A DNA stretch of 11,307 nt from DASVDK01 sp036381125 [NCBI: Thermodesulfobacteriota bacterium]. Lineage in GTDB: Bacteria > DASVDK01. Positions 1 to 7,016 of this stretch are shown piece by piece (positions within the stretch are counted from its first letter, which is position 1; each line of letters opens with the position of its first letter). A program made the translations under genes and the position numbers. Where the stretch lies: NCBI GenBank assembly GCA_036381125.1, contig DASVDK010000380.1, positions 1 to 11,307 of the forward strand, in the 5' to 3' direction. The notes under the pieces are model-generated. The model had not been told where the DNA came from. It saw nothing but the letters and a program-made list of their open reading frames with translations, and made no database searches.

Positions 1-705
1 CCTGCCGCGCACGGCCGGCAGGAGCAGGGCAGCCGCCGCCGCGACCGCCAGCGCCAGGGCGAGCCAGGCGTACGGACGAGCGGCCGCGCGCCGGCCGCCG
101 ACGGCCAGGGCCGCGGACCGGAGCGTCGCGTAGGCGAGCACGGCCGGACCGAGCGCCAGCGCGATGGGGTGCAGGTGGGTCGCGAGGAGCCCGGCCGCCG
201 CCGCGAGCGCCAGCCACCTGCCGCGCGCCGCCGTCGGCCGCGGCCCCTCGTCCCGGCCTTCGACGGCGCGGTAGGTCGCGAACGCGGCGAGGAGCGAGAA
301 GAAGGTCAGCGGGCTGTAGAGCCGCGCGAAGCGCGAGACGTCGACGGCGTCGGCCGAGAGGGCGACCAGGGTGAGCGCGACGACCCCGGCGACCGGGCCG
401 AAGAGGGCCAGCCCGACCGCGTACGCGAGCGCCATCGTGCCGACGCCGAAGAGGAGCGCCGGCACGCGCGCCGCCCCCTCGCTCTCGCCGAGCAGCGCGA
501 AGGCGCCGGCCGTGAGGTAGGTGTTGAGGCGGGCCCGCGTGTACTCGCGCCCCGGCACCCGGAGCCCCTCCCCGGCCAGCCAGCTCCTGGCGGCGAAGAC
601 GTCGTAGAACTCGTCGCAGCAGAAGGCCGGCGCACCGAGGTTGGCCGCCCGCAGGAAGACGCCGAGCGCGAGGAGCACGACCGCGAGCCCGACGTGGAGC
701 CGCAC
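1..705 (-). CDS. GT39/ArnT-like membrane glycosyltransferase, N-terminal part (cut by window edge)
   Basis: This is the N-terminal 235 residues of a polytopic membrane protein; the frame is open through base 1, so the C-terminus lies outside. It begins with a hydrophobic segment (residues 5-18), followed by an acidic pair in FCCDEFYD (D31, E32). In GT39/GT83 enzymes an acidic residue in the first periplasmic loop is the catalytic base. Further hydrophobic segments lie around 84-118, 132-143, 164-175 and 183-195. By family, such enzymes transfer a sugar from a polyprenyl-phosphate donor on the periplasmic face. The GTG start at 705-703 is chosen because it precedes the first membrane segment, lies 8 bases after the stop of the preceding gene, and has GGAGAG (723-718) 12 bases upstream. 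The protein is a paralogue of the gene at 7017-8642: GESE-x-AARVP, LFGP-x-AG and SRF-x-R-x-Y align. The acceptor and donor cannot be read from the sequence. Confidence 0.82.
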   Translation of the reverse strand, partial: MRLHVGLAVVLLALGVFLRAANLGAPAFCCDEFYDVFAARSWLAGEGLRVPGREYTRARLNTYLTAGAFALLGESEGAARVPALLFGVGTMALAYAVGLALFGPVAGVVALTLVALSADAVDVSRFARLYSPLTFFSLLAAFATYRAVEGRDEGPRPTAARGRWLALAAAAGLLATHLHPIALALGPAVLAYATLRSAALAVGGRRAAARPYAWLALALAVAAAAALLLPAVRGR

Positions 706-713
706 GGGGCGGT

Positions 714-2321
714 CTAGCTCTCCGCGTCCGGCGCGGTCATCGGGCCGGGCGACGCCTCGGGAGTCGGCGTCGCCCCGGGAGTCGGCGTTACCTCGGGAGT
801 GGGCGTCGCCTCGGGACTCGGCGTCAGCTCGGGAGTGGGCCTCGCCTCGGGAGTGGGCGTCATCTCGGGAGTGGGCGTCGCCTCGGGGCTCGGCGACGGC
901 TCCGGGCTCACCGATGCGATGGGCGGTTCGAACGGGCCGAAGTCGGGGCTGTTCCACATCTCGTCGAACCGCGCCCGCATGGCGTCGACCAGCGCCCGGT
1001 CCCTCGCGATCACCATGTCCTCCGTCTGGTAGTAGAGGGCCTGGCAGCCGCGGATGCGCCTGGACGACGTCGTGGTGTAGTTGCCCGACCCCCAGACGGC
1101 GGCCTCCGTCGTGATGATCGACTTCATGTGCATGAAGCCCGGGTGCGCGGTCGCGCGCACGTCGACGTCGGCACCGTCGGCCTTGAGCGCCAGGAGATCG
1201 TCGATGAACTTCGTCATGCTCGGGTAGTTCGAGCTGCCGTACTGGCTCCGCTCGAAGATGAGCCGCGTCGGGACGCCGGATCGCGCCCGCTCGAGGATCG
1301 GTTCGACGATCGATCCGACCGTGATGCGGAACGCGATGACGTCGAGCGCCTCCTGCTCCCGCGCCACGAGCCGGCCGACGACGTCGCGGTTGCACTGCTC
1401 GTCCCCGGCGAAGCAGACCGTGAGCTCGCCGTCGTCCGGCGGCAGCACGGCCGGCGGGTCCTCGTAGCAGGTCGTCGGCGGGTCGGCCTCGGTCTCCTCG
1501 AACGTCGGCAGCGTCATCCCCGCCGTGAACGCCTGGTACGCCGCCGGAGCCGCTCCGGAGTTCGCCCAGGCGCGGTCGAACCGCTCCCGGTAGCGCGCGA
1601 AGACGGCCGGGTTGTCGGTGAAGAACGCCAGCTCCTCGTTCCACTCGGTCTCGCCGGTCCGGCCGTTGAAGACCTTCCGGCTCGCGATGGACGTGTAGTT
1701 CATCGAGCCCTGCTCGACGAGCCCGAGACCGTGGAGGATCGTCATCTTGTGGTGGATGATCCCCCGGAAGCGGTTCACGCGGACCGGCACGCCGCTCGAG
1801 GCGAGGAAGTCCAGCTCGCGCCGGTGCTGCTGCTTGATCGTGTACGCGTGGCGGTCGGCCAGCACGCGGACCGGCACCCCGGCCCGGTGCTTCTCCACGA
1901 GGACGCGCGTGAGGCGGCTGTCGTACAGGTGGTAGATCGCCACGTCGATGCCCTGCGTCTCCGCCCGGGCGAGCGAGATGAGCCGGTTCATGCAATCGGT
2001 CTTCGGCGAGAAGCAGAGCTCCCGCAGCTCCGGCCCCGGCGGCTCCGCCGGCGGCGGCAGCGGCCCCTGCTCGATGTCCTCCTCGGCGGGCGTCTCGTCC
2101 GGCGGCGTGATCTCGTCCTCGACGTCGGCCTCGCCGCCGAGCTGATCGTCTCGCGGAGCCGTTCCGCCCCTGATGCCGCTGCCCGACGAGGCCGAGCCGC
2201 CCTCGCCGTCGCTGCTGCCGCAGCCGCCGACGCCGAATGACAGCACGAGGAGGAGGAGGAGAGCCGCGGCGGGCGCCGCGTCACGGCGCCGGAGGAGCCA
2301 TCGAGTTCGCAGGCGCAGCAT
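714..2321 (-). CDS. Lipoprotein with two phospholipase D-like domains and a Pro/Thr repeat tail
   Basis: This 535-residue protein starts with an Arg-rich n-region, a hydrophobic core (15-31) and a lipobox ending VGGC, so Cys34 is the probable lipidation site. A Gly/Ser then acidic/Pro-rich linker (35-98) follows. Two PLD-like domains come next, about 103-255 and 303-455. Domain 1 has [10 protein letters not shown] (H190, K192) and GSMN (205-208). Domain 2 has [11 protein letters not shown] (H398, K400) and GSGN (411-414). These match the HxK and GSxN parts of the PLD motif, but the usual Asp is His197 and Thr405. Each domain opens with CF-x5-C (C103/C110, C303/C310). Residues 472-525 are nine hexapeptide repeats rich in TPE and SPE. 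The family includes phosphodiesterases, nucleases and phospholipid-synthesis enzymes; the substrate here is unknown. The ATG at 2321 is chosen because the signal peptide begins there. It overlaps the flippase gene by 41 bp, so coupled translation is likely. No strong ribosome-binding site is visible. Confidence 0.88.
   Translation of the reverse strand: MLRLRTRWLLRRRDAAPAAALLLLLVLSFGVGGCGSSDGEGGSASSGSGIRGGTAPRDDQLGGEADVEDEITPPDETPAEEDIEQGPLPPPAEPPGPELRELCFSPKTDCMNRLISLARAETQGIDVAIYHLYDSRLTRVLVEKHRAGVPVRVLADRHAYTIKQQHRRELDFLASSGVPVRVNRFRGIIHHKMTILHGLGLVEQGSMNYTSIASRKVFNGRTGETEWNEELAFFTDNPAVFARYRERFDRAWANSGAAPAAYQAFTAGMTLPTFEETEADPPTTCYEDPPAVLPPDDGELTVCFAGDEQCNRDVVGRLVAREQEALDVIAFRITVGSIVEPILERARSGVPTRLIFERSQYGSSNYPSMTKFIDDLLALKADGADVDVRATAHPGFMHMKSIITTEAAVWGSGNYTTTSSRRIRGCQALYYQTEDMVIARDRALVDAMRARFDEMWNSPDFGPFEPPIASVSPEPSPSPEATPTPEMTPTPEARPTPELTPSPEATPTPEVTPTPGATPTPEASPGPMTAPDAES
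747..908 (-). repeat. Nine in-frame 18-bp tandem repeats coding for a TPEATP-type tail
   Basis: Nine consecutive units of exactly 18 bp (747-764, 765-782, and so on to 891-908) encode hexapeptides of the pattern [S/T]PEx[T/R/S]P. In protein order they are [48 protein letters not shown] and TPEASP. The period is kept without any indel, so the array is under frame constraint. The repeats form the C-terminal tail of the PLD-like lipoprotein, followed by ten more residues. Pro/Thr tails of this kind usually act as extended, unstructured spacers on exported proteins. Confidence 0.93.
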
Positions 2322-3861
2322 CACGGCTCGCCGCGGACTGCAAGGGACGAGCCCGGGCCTGCTCAGGCTTCTCCGGGCCGCACCCGGCCTCGCCTGGGCA
2401 GCGACGGAGCCATCGCCCGACGACCGCGAGGTCTGCCGAGCGAAGCACGCCGACGTGACACGCGAGCCCCACGAGCACGCCGGCGTAGCCGAGCGCCGAG
2501 AGGCCGAGCACCAGCGGCTCGCCGAAGCGGGACGCGAACGGCCAGACCGGGAGCGCCGCGGCGCCGGCGACGGCGGCAATCAGTCCGACCTCTCGCCAGG
2601 GGACGAGCGAGCGGCTCGACACGCCGAGCACTGCCGCGGTGCGGCGAACGTAGAACACCGCGGCCGCGAGCGGACCGAGCGCGGCGCCGAGCGCGGGACC
2701 GAGGAGGCCCATCGGCTGCACGAGGATCAGGCTGGCGCCGGCGCTCACCAGGAGCGACAGCACCGAACCGGCGAGCAGCGTGTGCGTCCGCCCGGTGGCC
2801 GTGAGGACGAGGGGCCAGGTCCCGATGCGAAGCGCGAGCAGCACCAGGTAGACGCGGAAGATCGGAACGCTCGCCAGGTAGCGCTCGCCGTAGAGGAGCG
2901 TCACGACGGGCGCCGCGAAGACGAACAGCATGACCGCCAGCGGCAGCACGAGCAGGGCCTGCCCGCGCACCGCCTCCCGCCAGAGCGGCAGGACCTCCGC
3001 CGTCCGGCCGTCGCGGGCCAGCGCCGTGAAGCGCTGCTGCAGGACGATCCCGATCGACTGGAGCACGAGCGGGACCACCGGCACCTGGCGCGCCCCGACC
3101 GCGTAGACCGCGAAGAGCGCCGGCGGGTAGAGCGCGCCGATGATGTAGCGATCGAGGAAGCGGCCGATCGTGCCGACGTGCGTCGAGGCGGCGAAGGGGA
3201 CGGCGTACCGGAGCTGTGCGGCCAGGAGGCGCCCGTCGAGCACCTGGCGCAACCGCGGCGGCCGCCGCGAGACGACGGCCGCGACCAGGCCGGCGACGGC
3301 CGTGCCGACGCCGAGGTGCACGAGCGCGACCGACAGGGCGAGCGACGCCAGGTCGGCACCCACCAGAGCCGCGCCCACCGTGACCGCGCCGTCCCCCAGG
3401 GCGATGCCGGCCGCCACGAGCGTCGCCGCCCGGTACCGGCCCATGGCGACCAGGAGGGGATGCGCCGCCGCGGCCGGCAGCATGCCGACGAGCGCGAGGC
3501 CGTAGCGGGCGACGGCCGGGGCGAGGTCCGCGTTGTTCAGCGCCGCGGCGAGCGGGCGGGCCGCAACCGCGAGCGCGCCCGAGCCGCACAGGCCGAGCAC
3601 CACGAGGAGGCCGAAGGCCTGCACGAGCACCGCCTCGCGCCGGCCGTCGGTGTAGGCCGGCAGGAAGTAGTAGAGGCCCGACGGGATGCCCAGGTAGAGG
3701 ATCGGCGAGACCGTGGCGACGAGCATCGTGACCTGCAGGTACGACCCGAACGTCTCCGCCGGGAAGAGGCGCGCGAGGACGATGCCGACGCCGAGCTGCA
3801 CGGCGACGGCGGCCGCGCTGCCGAGCGTGAGGATGCCGACCTGATCGGCGAGCCGGCGCAT
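2281..3861 (-). CDS. Wzx-like polysaccharide/oligosaccharide flippase (MOP superfamily)
   Basis: This 526-residue integral membrane protein has a dozen or more hydrophobic segments from residue 8 to about 475, as in MOP-superfamily exporters. The N-terminus (LADQVGILTLGSAAAVAVQL) and the FG-x-YLQVTMLVATV segment match the usual start of polysaccharide-biosynthesis flippases. So do the mid-protein RFLDRYIIGALYPP and the VLLYGERY-like loop TLLYGERYLASVPIF (321-335). The role inferred from the family is moving undecaprenyl-linked glycan units across the inner membrane. The start ATG (3861-3859) shares one base with the TGA of the preceding glycosyltransferase gene (TGATG), a typical translational coupling. 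A GTG lies directly before the ATG and could also be used. The last 40 or so residues are a Pro/Ala/Arg-rich cytoplasmic tail whose codons overlap the start of the PLD-like gene. No O-antigen polymerase or chain-length regulator is seen in the window. Confidence 0.9.
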   Translation of the reverse strand: MRRLADQVGILTLGSAAAVAVQLGVGIVLARLFPAETFGSYLQVTMLVATVSPILYLGIPSGLYYFLPAYTDGRREAVLVQAFGLLVVLGLCGSGALAVAARPLAAALNNADLAPAVARYGLALVGMLPAAAAHPLLVAMGRYRAATLVAAGIALGDGAVTVGAALVGADLASLALSVALVHLGVGTAVAGLVAAVVSRRPPRLRQVLDGRLLAAQLRYAVPFAASTHVGTIGRFLDRYIIGALYPPALFAVYAVGARQVPVVPLVLQSIGIVLQQRFTALARDGRTAEVLPLWREAVRGQALLVLPLAVMLFVFAAPVVTLLYGERYLASVPIFRVYLVLLALRIGTWPLVLTATGRTHTLLAGSVLSLLVSAGASLILVQPMGLLGPALGAALGPLAAAVFYVRRTAAVLGVSSRSLVPWREVGLIAAVAGAAALPVWPFASRFGEPLVLGLSALGYAGVLVGLACHVGVLRSADLAVVGRWLRRCPGEAGCGPEKPEQARARPLQSAASRDAAPANSMAPPAP

Positions 3862-6800
3862 CACGAGGCGGCCGGGCGCGCCCGCGTCGCGAGCGGGACC
3901 GGGCGCGGCCGCCACCAGGGCCGCGGCGCCGAGGCGGCCGTCTGGCGGGCCAGCGGCGCGTCGACTCGCCCGACGGCGGCGAGCGGCAACCGGCTCCAGT
4001 CCGGCTCCGGCGCGCCGGCCGGCAGGAGCCGCTCGAAGGCGTCGCGCCGCATCGTGAGCGTGCCGGGCCGGATCGACTGCCCGCGCCGGGCCGACACCCC
4101 CGCGATCCGGCAGCCCGACGCCGCGACGGCGGGGTCCCGCTGCAGGAGCGCCACGTCGGCCCCCACCTTCCCCGGCGACCAGACGAGGTCGGGCTCCAGG
4201 GGGGCCACGAGCGCGCCCGCCGAGGCGTCGAGGGCCGCGCGCCAGGCGCCGGCCGCGCCCCGTACGACGCGCGCCGTCACGCCGCTCGGGCCGCCGAGCG
4301 CCGCGAGCAGCCGGTCGGCATCGGCGCCGGCGTCCACGGCAACCAGGACCTCGAGGCGCGGGTAGGTCTGCCGCATCGCGGCGGCAAGGGCCGGCCCCGC
4401 CGCGCGCAGGGACGCGGCGGCCGCGCGGCCGCGCCCTGCGGCCGCGAGCAGCACGCTCACGAGCGGCACCTCGAAGCCGGCGGCGTCGAGCCGGTCCCAG
4501 GTCCAGCGCGTGGTGCGGCGCGTGAGCCCCTGCGGCCGCCCGCGCCCGCCGTCGAGGAGGGCGAGGACCGCCGCCTCGACCTCGTCGACCCCGAGCGCGC
4601 GCAGGCAGAACTGCGCGGCGCAGTCCCACCGGAGACACGGCGCGCAGGGCACCTCGTGGCGGATGGCGATGGCGGCCCCCGGTCCCGCGGGGTCCGGTCC
4701 CCACCGCCGGTCGTTCTCCGGCCCGAGGAGCGCCGCGAGCGGAGCACCCCGCGCGCGGGCGAGGTGGAGCAGCCCGGTGTCGTTGCAGACGACCGCGGCG
4801 GCTCGATCGAGCAGCGCCACGAGCGCCGGCAGGTCGGTCAGGCCGACCGCCGAGGTCGCCCTGGCGGCCAGCGGCGGCGGCAGGGCGCCCAGAACCGCGT
4901 CGACGAGCGGCGCCTCGTCGGCGACCCCGGTGAGCACGACCGTCAGGTCGGCACGACGCTCGAGCAGGCGCCGCACGAGCGCCCCGACGCGATCGACGGG
5001 CCAGCGGCGCGACGGCTTCTGGGCGCCCGGGTGAACCACGAGCAGGGTTGCGCCCTCGTCGAGCCGCAGGGCGGCGGCAACGCGACGCCAGCCTTCCTGC
5101 ACGGCGGCCGGCTCGATCGAGAGGGGCGGTCGCGCGACGGCGTGCGGAGACGGGCCGAGCGCCTCCACGACGGCGAGGTTGTTGTCGGCCTCGTGCCGCG
5201 TCGGGTCGAGCGGGACGGTCCGGCTGTTGAGCCGCTGCAGCGGATGGCCGTCGTCGAGGCCGACGCGCCGCGGGGCGCCGGCGAAGAAGGCCTCCCGCAG
5301 CAGGAAGAAGCTCGCGCCGGACACGAGCACATCGTAGCCCTCGAGGAAGAGCGACAGCGCGCCGGCGAGACGGCCGGCCCGGGTGGGGCGGGCGAAGAAG
5401 TCGAGCACCCGCACCTCGTCGACGTCCGGCGAGGCGTCGAGGAGGGCGCCGGCCGACATCCCGCGCTGCACGCCGAGCACGATGCGCGCGCGGGGGTAGC
5501 TCGCCCTCAGGCGGGCCAGCGCCGGCAGGGCGACGACGAGGTCGCCGAGCCGGCAGCGACGAGCGACCAGGATCCGCCGGACGCCGGGGTGGGGCTCGCC
5601 CCGGAGCACCCGCACGGCGACCCGGAGCGCGTAGTACACGTAGCCGGCGAGCGTGAAGGCGCGGAACGCCAGCCGCGCGCAGCGCGAGAGCCGATCGGCG
5701 TCGTGCGGACCGTGTGTCGTTGCGGCCCCGCCCCGGCGTGCGCGGCGCGGCACGCGAGGGGGCGCGTTGCCGGCCCTGCGGTCCGAGGCGGCCGCGACGG
5801 CCTCCTCGAGCCGGCGCTCCAGCTCGTCCGCGCGCTGCTCCCAGCCGTTCGCGGCCGCGGCGGCGAGGCGCGCCTCCCGTCCCGCCGCCGGGTCGGCGAG
5901 GGCGCGGCCGACCGCCTCGACGAAGCGCTCCGGCGTCTCCGCCATCTCGACGACGTCCGCCATCCGGCCCAGGCCGTCGAGCGGCGTCGCGACGACCGGC
6001 CGCCCCGAGGCGAGGTACTCGAAGACCTTGAGCGGGTTGCACGAGTGGGTGAGGTCGGTGAGGCGATAGGGCACGAGGCACACGTCGGCGCCGGCGAGCA
6101 CGCTCGGCAGCTCCTCGTAGGGCTGGTACCCGATCAGGTGGACGTTCGGCTCGGCCGCGAGCGCCGAGACGTCGACGCCGGGCTTCACCCGCCCCGCGAG
6201 CACGACGGCGCAGTCGCGCCGCGCGCGCGCGAGCGCGACGAGGAGCGGCTGGTCGAGCCGCTCGTCCACCTGGCCCACGAAGACGAGGCGCGGCGACGGC
6301 AGGCCGGCCATCGCGGGATGGCGCGGCGCGCGCGCGAGCCTCGCCGGCGCGAAGTGATCGAGGTCGGCGCCGTTCTCGAGGAGGTAGCTGCGCGGCTGCG
6401 TCCGGCGGAACCGCTCGAGGAGGCGGGGCGAGACGCAGAGGGCGAGGTCCGCCTCGGCGAGGAGGGCCTCCTCGGCCGCCCGCATCCGGCGGCGCTCGGC
6501 CTCCGTCATGCCGCCGAACGCCGTCATCTCGTCGACGGCGTAGTACGCCGTGGCGGCGGGGCGGACGGCGGCGAGGAGCGGCCGCGCGTCGGGGTGCAGG
6601 ACGAGCGCGACCGGCCGCTGGAAGCCGAGCCGTCCGGCGAGCGCGCCGAGGACGCGCGGCCGCCTCGCCTCGTTGAGCCGCCAGCCGAGGGGCGGCGCGT
6701 GCCGGTGCGTGAAGACGAAGAGCCCCGGCGCCGCCTCCCTCGCGGCGAACCCGGTCGCCACCGGGGCGAGCGCCCGGAGGTGGTCGGCGAGCGAGTCGAC

Positions 6801-6926
6801 GTCCTGGAGGGCCTGGGGGTCCACGTAGAGCACCCGGTGGCCCCGGCGCGCGAGCCGGGTCATCAGGTGCTGCTTCCCCGTCCAGCAGTAGTCCCAGTTC
6901 TGTTGGCCGAAGCAGATCAGATCCAT
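3861..6926 (-). CDS. Three-module glycosyltransferase: GT4-like, GT9-like and degenerate GT2-like
   Basis: One uninterrupted 1021-residue frame carries three glycosyltransferase modules. Residues 1-385 are GT4-like (GT-B fold). They open FGQQNWDYCWTGKQHLM, as in TuaH-type transferases, and carry FVGQVDERLD (216-225) and NPLKVFEYLASGRPVVATP (297-315), the usual nucleotide-sugar-binding C-terminal motif. Residues about 425-800 are GT9-like (heptosyltransferase family): GVRRILVARRCRLGDLVVALP, VHPGAQKPSRRW (631-642), NDTGLLHLA (715-723), and the Cys cluster CAPCLRWDC. Residues about 819-1020 resemble a GT2 (GT-A) domain in outline (PLVSVLL, QTYPRLEVLV), but the metal-binding DxD position reads EPD (911-913), so activity is doubtful. 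An Arg/Gly/Pro-rich linker (381-415) joins modules 1 and 2. The ATG at 6926 is chosen over an in-frame ATG at 6974 because GGAGGG (6936-6931) lies just upstream and the family N-terminus begins MDLICFG. The probable role is cytoplasmic assembly of an LPS-core or capsule-like glycan before the flippase. Confidence 0.88.
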   Translation of the reverse strand: MDLICFGQQNWDYCWTGKQHLMTRLARRGHRVLYVDPQALQDVDSLADHLRALAPVATGFAAREAAPGLFVFTHRHAPPLGWRLNEARRPRVLGALAGRLGFQRPVALVLHPDARPLLAAVRPAATAYYAVDEMTAFGGMTEAERRRMRAAEEALLAEADLALCVSPRLLERFRRTQPRSYLLENGADLDHFAPARLARAPRHPAMAGLPSPRLVFVGQVDERLDQPLLVALARARRDCAVVLAGRVKPGVDVSALAAEPNVHLIGYQPYEELPSVLAGADVCLVPYRLTDLTHSCNPLKVFEYLASGRPVVATPLDGLGRMADVVEMAETPERFVEAVGRALADPAAGREARLAAAAANGWEQRADELERRLEEAVAAASDRRAGNAPPRVPRRARRGGAATTHGPHDADRLSRCARLAFRAFTLAGYVYYALRVAVRVLRGEPHPGVRRILVARRCRLGDLVVALPALARLRASYPRARIVLGVQRGMSAGALLDASPDVDEVRVLDFFARPTRAGRLAGALSLFLEGYDVLVSGASFFLLREAFFAGAPRRVGLDDGHPLQRLNSRTVPLDPTRHEADNNLAVVEALGPSPHAVARPPLSIEPAAVQEGWRRVAAALRLDEGATLLVVHPGAQKPSRRWPVDRVGALVRRLLERRADLTVVLTGVADEAPLVDAVLGALPPPLAARATSAVGLTDLPALVALLDRAAAVVCNDTGLLHLARARGAPLAALLGPENDRRWGPDPAGPGAAIAIRHEVPCAPCLRWDCAAQFCLRALGVDEVEAAVLALLDGGRGRPQGLTRRTTRWTWDRLDAAGFEVPLVSVLLAAAGRGRAAAASLRAAGPALAAAMRQTYPRLEVLVAVDAGADADRLLAALGGPSGVTARVVRGAAGAWRAALDASAGALVAPLEPDLVWSPGKVGADVALLQRDPAVAASGCRIAGVSARRGQSIRPGTLTMRRDAFERLLPAGAPEPDWSRLPLAAVGRVDAPLARQTAASAPRPWWRPRPVPLATRARPAAS

Positions 6927-7016
6927 CGCGCCCTCCGCGAGCCGCGCCGGCGTCCCGCAACGCGCGTGCCGCACGCCCCGCCCCGAACCGACCGACCGAA
7001 ACGGATCACCGGGCGT
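6927..7016 (-). promoter_or_regulatory. Leader of the glycosyltransferase-fusion gene with strong Shine-Dalgarno
   Basis: This 90-bp gap separates the stop of the upstream GT39 gene from the fusion gene. On the minus strand it holds GGAGGG at 6936-6931, four bases from the ATG, which decides the start. It also holds a perfect 13-bp palindrome, GCGTGC-C-GCACGC (6962-6974), and a short CCGA-type repeat (6981-6997, plus strand). No sigma-70-like -10/-35 pair and no hairpin followed by a T run can be seen, so read-through from the gene before it is likely. Confidence 0.5.

Noticed and set aside
747-908. Short regular repeats considered as a CRISPR array
   Set aside because: The units are contiguous 18-mers with no spacers and stay in the frame of the lipoprotein gene.
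2173-4365. Plus-strand open frame of 730 codons
   Set aside because: It is antisense to the flippase and the end of the fusion gene, with biased Arg/Glu/His composition and no recognisable motif.
2281-6960. Minus-strand frame of 1559 codons upstream-extended from the flippase
   Set aside because: Only the part from 3861 down is the flippase. The extension lies out of frame across the fusion glycosyltransferase and is low-complexity Arg/Ala/Gly sequence.
6962-6974. Perfect palindrome GCGTGC-C-GCACGC as an operator
   Set aside because: One short GC-only dyad in GC-rich DNA is likely by chance; there is no promoter or regulator gene next to it.
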